Assembly (NCBI GenBank): GCA_031119195.1
Contig: JAVHYG010000063.1
Coordinates: 1 to 9,083 of the forward strand
Direction of reading: 5' to 3'
Origin: Rickettsiella sp.
GTDB lineage: Bacteria; Pseudomonadota; Gammaproteobacteria; Diplorickettsiales; Diplorickettsiaceae
DNA: 9,083 nt
Under the pieces are notes generated by a model. It did not search any database. It had not been told where the DNA came from and saw only the letters and a program-made list of their open reading frames with translations. Made by a program: the position numbers and the translations under genes. Shown here piece by piece: positions 6,162 through 9,083 of the stretch (position 1 is its first letter; each line of letters starts with the position of its first letter).

Positions 6162-6395
6162 TTATACGATAGGTTCTATCCACTGATACAAAGCAAAATT
6201 TTCAGGTTGGCATTTAAAACATTGTGTAGCGCAGGCTGGTGTTTTAAGACATTTTTTTACACATCCTTTACGTATTAAGTGATCTAAAATCGCTAGAATA
6301 TCCTCTTTGCTTGTTTGGAAAGTTTGTAAAAGTAAAGAAAGGTTAACAGATTTTTTTTCTGCAATAAAATTTTTTAAATCTAATAAACTAGCCAT
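6162..6395 (-). CDS. feoC: FeoC-like winged-helix protein of the ferrous-iron operon
   Basis: A 77-residue last gene of the feo operon. The N-terminus (MASLLDLKNFI, helices to about residue 44) matches the winged-helix fold of FeoC, whose Klebsiella member also starts MASL. A wing-region cysteine cluster follows, Cys55-x3-Cys59-x2-Cys62, with two more at Cys45 and Cys49. In known FeoC proteins such cysteines can hold an iron-sulfur cluster, and FeoC binds and stabilises FeoB. The spacing here differs from the Klebsiella x4-x2-x6 pattern and lacks the last cysteine after Cys62. The start at 6395 overlaps the end of feoB by 8 bp and has GGAAG five bases upstream inside feoB, so translation is coupled. 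The opposite-strand gene at 6101 converges on it with 60 AT-rich bases between; I see no GC-rich terminator there. Confidence 0.85.
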   Translation of the reverse strand: MASLLDLKNFIAEKKSVNLSLLLQTFQTSKEDILAILDHLIRKGCVKKCLKTPACATQCFKCQPENFALYQWIEPIV

Positions 6396-8694
6396 GGCAG
6401 CTTCCGCTTACGCATGCGGCTGTTTTAGTTTTATTTGTGGAGGCTAAGGGTAAGACACTTGTTTTTGTTTTATGACGTAAAATCCATATCGTTGAAAATA
6501 AAATTATTCCAATAATAGAAAACCATAGTGAGGATTGTACAGGATGATGTGTGAACGTAGCCGCTTGGTAAAATAAAGTGGCAACACCATAGGCTATGCC
6601 GGTACTCCACGCCATTGAAAAATAAGCCCAACCTTTTCCTATTTCACGTTGCATGACGGCCATAGTTGAAATGCAGGGAAAGTACAATAAAATAAATAAT
6701 AAATAGGCAAAGGCACCTATTTTACCAGCAAAGAAAGTCGACATGATGCCAAAAACTCCCGGCGTAGCTTCTGGTGTTTCCATTTTAGATGCCATGGGGT
6801 TCAACACACTTTTTCCGAGTTCAGAGAGATTGTTTGGAACCGATAAAACAGCTTCTTTCAATTCTCCAATAATATTGGATTTTTCTTCTTCTTGACTGAG
6901 GTGTCCAACTTGTGAGTATAGGGTGTTAAGTGTGCCGACAACCACTTCTTTCGCTAGCAAACCACTAGCTAGGCCCACCGTTGCTGGCCAATTGTCTTTT
7001 TGAATCCCTATGGGATAAAAAAGTGGTGTTACTGTTTTTCCAATACTGGATAATAAAGAACTTTGGTTGGCTTCTCCTGAAATAAGTTTGCCATGAATAC
7101 TTACCGCATTTAAAAAACCAATAAGCATACAGACAGGAATAATAAACCGACCGGCTTTAAATAAAAATAGCTTAAGGCGCTGCCAAGTACTTAATAGAAT
7201 AGTACCCCAATGTGGCAAATGGTAAGCAGGTAGTTCTAAAATCATAGGAGTACTTTCAGCTTTCAGTCGAGTTGAGCCCAATAAAAACGCTGTTAAGATG
7301 GCGGTAATAATCCCTATAATATAGAGAGTAAAGATAATCAGTGCGCCTCTTTGAGGAAAAAAGGCTGCTACAAATAATACATAGACTGTCAAACGTGCGC
7401 CACAGGACATAAAAGGCGCCATCATTGTTGTTAAAATACGGTCGCGCGGTGATGATAAGGTGCGAGTTGCCATGATAGTTGGAACGTTACAACCAAAACC
7501 GACAATAAGCGGAACGAAGGCTTTTCCAGGTAAACCAATTGCTGCCATAAGTCTATCGACTACAAAAGCAGCGCGCGCCATGTAACCAGAATCTTCTAAT
7601 AGAGAAAGAAATAAAAACATGGCCCCAATGACAGGAATAAAACTAATTGTTGTGTTAATCCCTTTGCCAAAACCGTTAGCAACTAATGCAACCAACCAGG
7701 CAGGTAGATGGAATTGGTTTAACAGTGTGATAGTTCCGTGAATAAAAATAGCGGTACTGCCTTTATCGAAAAAATCTTGAAATGCTCCCCCGACATTAAT
7801 CGCAAATAAAAACAATGCGTACATAACTAAAAGAAAAATAGGAATGCCTAACCAGCGATTGAGAATGAAGCGATCTAGAGAAGAGGTAAACGTTTTGGAT
7901 TGAGTCTGCGTTTGTATACTTTGTTTGAGTAAGGTTTGTATTAAACGATAACGCGCATCGGCAATAAGTAAATCTGTTTCTTCTCCAAGTTGACTACATA
8001 GTGCATCACGCAAGGACTTGGCATAGGTTTGTTCTTCTGTTGATACATAGTTTTTAGCTAATCGATCGTCTTCTAATAAACGTAATGCTAACCAATGAGC
8101 AGATGCTTTAGTGTTTAATTTTTTACTCAGCTTCTGCCAACTTTTTTGTAATAAAGGTTCTAAATCATATTGTAAAGGAGATGTAGCCTGAGGTTGTTTT
8201 AATAAAGCATGACGTAATTCATTAATCCCCTTTCCCCGAACTGCAGTTAGAGGAATTATAGGACAGCCTAAAGATTGGCTGAGTTGTTGGATATCTATGT
8301 TAATTCCACGACGTTTTGCAATATCCATCATATTCAGTGCAATAATGACAGGAAGTTTCATTTCTAGAAGCTGTGTTGTCAGATAAAGTTGCCGTTCCAG
8401 ATTACTTGCATCTACAACATTAATGATGGCATGGGGTTGGCTGGATAGTAGATACTCACAAGCAATGCACTCATCAATGCCACTGTTATCGGAAATTACA
8501 CTGAGTGAATAGGTGCCAGGTAGATCGACGATTTCATAATGTTGATTTTCTACAGTGAAATAACCGCTTTTTTTTTCAACAGTGACGCCTGACCAGTTTC
8601 CTATTTTCTGCCGACTACCTGTAAGCGCATTGAAGATAACAGTTTTTCCGCAGTTAGGATTGCCGGCTATGACAATGGTTTTATTTTTTTGCAT
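6388..8694 (-). CDS. feoB: Ferrous iron transporter FeoB
   Basis: Inner-membrane Fe(II) transporter with an N-terminal G domain, 768 residues against 773 in E. coli. G-protein motifs are clear: G1 GNPNCGKT (11-18), G2 around GVTVE (36-40), G3 DLPG (57-60), G4 NMMD (121-124) and G5 near TAVRGKG (150-156). The helical GDP-dissociation-inhibitor region runs to about 270. The membrane core starts near 280 with the two Gate domains: GFGCNVPTIMATR (399-411) and APFMSCGARL (426-435) in the first, then ASGLLAKEVVVGTLN (576-590) and YFPCISTMAVMQREIG (671-686) in the second. Conserved cysteines are Cys402, Cys431 and Cys674. The tail ends in a Cys-containing CVSGSCHG. No Shine-Dalgarno is evident at 8694; feoA ends 16 bp upstream and feoC overlaps the end, so the three genes are one operon. 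It probably supplies iron in reducing, iron-poor niches such as a host vacuole. Confidence 0.98.
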   Translation of the reverse strand: MQKNKTIVIAGNPNCGKTVIFNALTGSRQKIGNWSGVTVEKKSGYFTVENQHYEIVDLPGTYSLSVISDNSGIDECIACEYLLSSQPHAIINVVDASNLERQLYLTTQLLEMKLPVIIALNMMDIAKRRGINIDIQQLSQSLGCPIIPLTAVRGKGINELRHALLKQPQATSPLQYDLEPLLQKSWQKLSKKLNTKASAHWLALRLLEDDRLAKNYVSTEEQTYAKSLRDALCSQLGEETDLLIADARYRLIQTLLKQSIQTQTQSKTFTSSLDRFILNRWLGIPIFLLVMYALFLFAINVGGAFQDFFDKGSTAIFIHGTITLLNQFHLPAWLVALVANGFGKGINTTISFIPVIGAMFLFLSLLEDSGYMARAAFVVDRLMAAIGLPGKAFVPLIVGFGCNVPTIMATRTLSSPRDRILTTMMAPFMSCGARLTVYVLFVAAFFPQRGALIIFTLYIIGIITAILTAFLLGSTRLKAESTPMILELPAYHLPHWGTILLSTWQRLKLFLFKAGRFIIPVCMLIGFLNAVSIHGKLISGEANQSSLLSSIGKTVTPLFYPIGIQKDNWPATVGLASGLLAKEVVVGTLNTLYSQVGHLSQEEEKSNIIGELKEAVLSVPNNLSELGKSVLNPMASKMETPEATPGVFGIMSTFFAGKIGAFAYLLFILLYFPCISTMAVMQREIGKGWAYFSMAWSTGIAYGVATLFYQAATFTHHPVQSSLWFSIIGIILFSTIWILRHKTKTSVLPLASTNKTKTAACVSGSCHG

Positions 8695-8710
8695 AAAGGC
8701 TAATTTTGCT

Positions 8711-8959
8711 TTAGTTTGAATAGGTCACGTAAATGTGACAGGCTTCACTGGCGCGAAGGCAAAAATGGCTGCCTAATATTTGAAGCTGTAAAGGACCTCC
8801 GAAGGGTGCTTGTCGAATAAAAGTGATAAGGGATTGTCGGTTAATACCAATGTCTTGTAAATATTTGCGATAATTTTGGGCTATAGTTTGGCTAAAGCCT
8901 TGCACAATCCCCGATTGTCCGGGACGCAGTTGAGTGAGGGGAATAGCTTCTGTTACCAT
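8711..8959 (-). CDS. feoA: FeoA, SH3-like partner of the ferrous iron transporter
   Basis: An 82-residue small cytosolic protein, first gene of the feo operon. The pattern LTQLRPGQSGIVQGF (8-22), YLQDIGI (33-39), then APFGGPLQLQILGS (51-64) and LRASEACHIYV (68-78) is the FeoA SH3-like beta-barrel, which also resembles the C-terminal domain of DtxR regulators. FeoA is needed for FeoB activity, probably by binding it and its partner FeoC. The length is usual (about 75 in E. coli). The start at 8959 has no visible Shine-Dalgarno in its AT-rich leader of about 24 bases, yet no other in-frame start fits the family's N-terminus. A good promoter with a Fur box lies directly upstream. Confidence 0.95.
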   Translation of the reverse strand: MVTEAIPLTQLRPGQSGIVQGFSQTIAQNYRKYLQDIGINRQSLITFIRQAPFGGPLQLQILGSHFCLRASEACHIYVTYSN

Positions 8960-8969
8960 AAAATTTTTA

Positions 8970-8988
8970 AATGAGAATCATTACTATT
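8970..8988 (-). promoter_or_regulatory. Fur box over the feoA transcription start
   Basis: Positions 8972-8986 read TGAGAATCATTACTA, which matches the 7-1-7 Fur consensus TGATAATNATTATCA at 11 of 14 defined positions. It covers the expected transcription start near 8983 and lies just downstream of the -10. Iron-loaded Fur bound here would block the feo promoter, the known arrangement for feo operons in other gammaproteobacteria. Confidence 0.75.
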
Positions 8989-8989
8989 T

Positions 8990-9018
8990 ATAATAGTGAT
9001 TTTCGAGACTACAATCAA
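8990..9018 (-). promoter_or_regulatory. Sigma70-type promoter of feoABC
   Basis: On the - strand, TTGATT (9018-9013) is followed after exactly 17 bp by TATTAT (8995-8990), a 4/6 plus 5/6 match to the sigma70 consensus. Transcription should start near 8983, inside the Fur box, about 24 bases ahead of the feoA start codon. Confidence 0.7.
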
Positions 9019-9051
9019 GCTGTTTATTCCTAGAATAAAGGCCAAAAATTT

Positions 9052-9083
9052 ATGAATAAAACACTTATGCATGTAAGATTATT
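9052..9083 (+). CDS. Possible start of a divergent gene, cut by the window edge
   Basis: An ATG at 9052 opens a frame, MNKTLMHVRL, that runs off the right edge after ten codons. AAGG at 9038-9041 lies ten bases upstream and could be a ribosome binding site. The gene would be divergent from feoA and share its 92-bp upstream region. Too little is present to name it or to be sure that it is real. Confidence 0.3.
   Translation, partial: MNKTLMHVRL

Noticed and set aside
1..9083. CRISPR array, tRNA, rRNA or intact insertion sequence
   Set aside because: No regularly spaced identical repeats, no cloverleaf-like or rRNA-like sequence and no transposase frame was seen on either strand.

Overview
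The window looks like a piece of an AT-rich gammaproteobacterial chromosome. The RecJ, DusA and FeoA/FeoB/FeoC sequences are gamma-proteobacterial in type. Low GC, an ankyrin-like, effector-like protein and a possible PmrA-type box in front of it suggest a host-associated member of the Legionellales (Coxiella/Rickettsiella/Legionella relatives). That placement is inference from style and gene content; no rRNA or other marker is present.

Layout, left to right. Positions 1-234 hold no gene I can assign. A peptide deformylase with a putative export signal (def-like, 235-918, +) is followed by a 170-bp spacer that can fold into two nested or adjacent hairpins, then recJ (1088-2818, +). A bidirectional hairpin terminator (2927-2952) separates recJ from a convergent gene for a small exported protein (2974-3231, -). 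That gene is divergent from dusA (3350-4330, +); the two share an 88-118 bp promoter region containing an inverted repeat. After a second structured spacer comes a 524-residue unrecognised protein with ankyrin-like segments (4527-6101, +). It converges on the feoABC iron-uptake operon (8959 down to 6162, -), which has a clear sigma70-type promoter overlapped by a Fur box. A start codon at 9052 may open a divergent gene that runs off the right edge.

How the genes relate. recJ and dusA are housekeeping genes for DNA repair and tRNA modification. feoABC is one coupled ferrous-iron import unit, probably repressed by iron-loaded Fur. The 524-residue protein is the accessory gene of the window: it is AT-richer than its neighbours over most of its length, has no recognised catalytic family, carries ankyrin-like repeats, and has a near-match to the PmrA consensus just upstream of a possible -10 element. 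Together these make it a candidate type IV (Dot/Icm) secreted effector, which the sequence alone cannot prove. The window shows no CRISPR array, tRNA, rRNA or intact mobile element.
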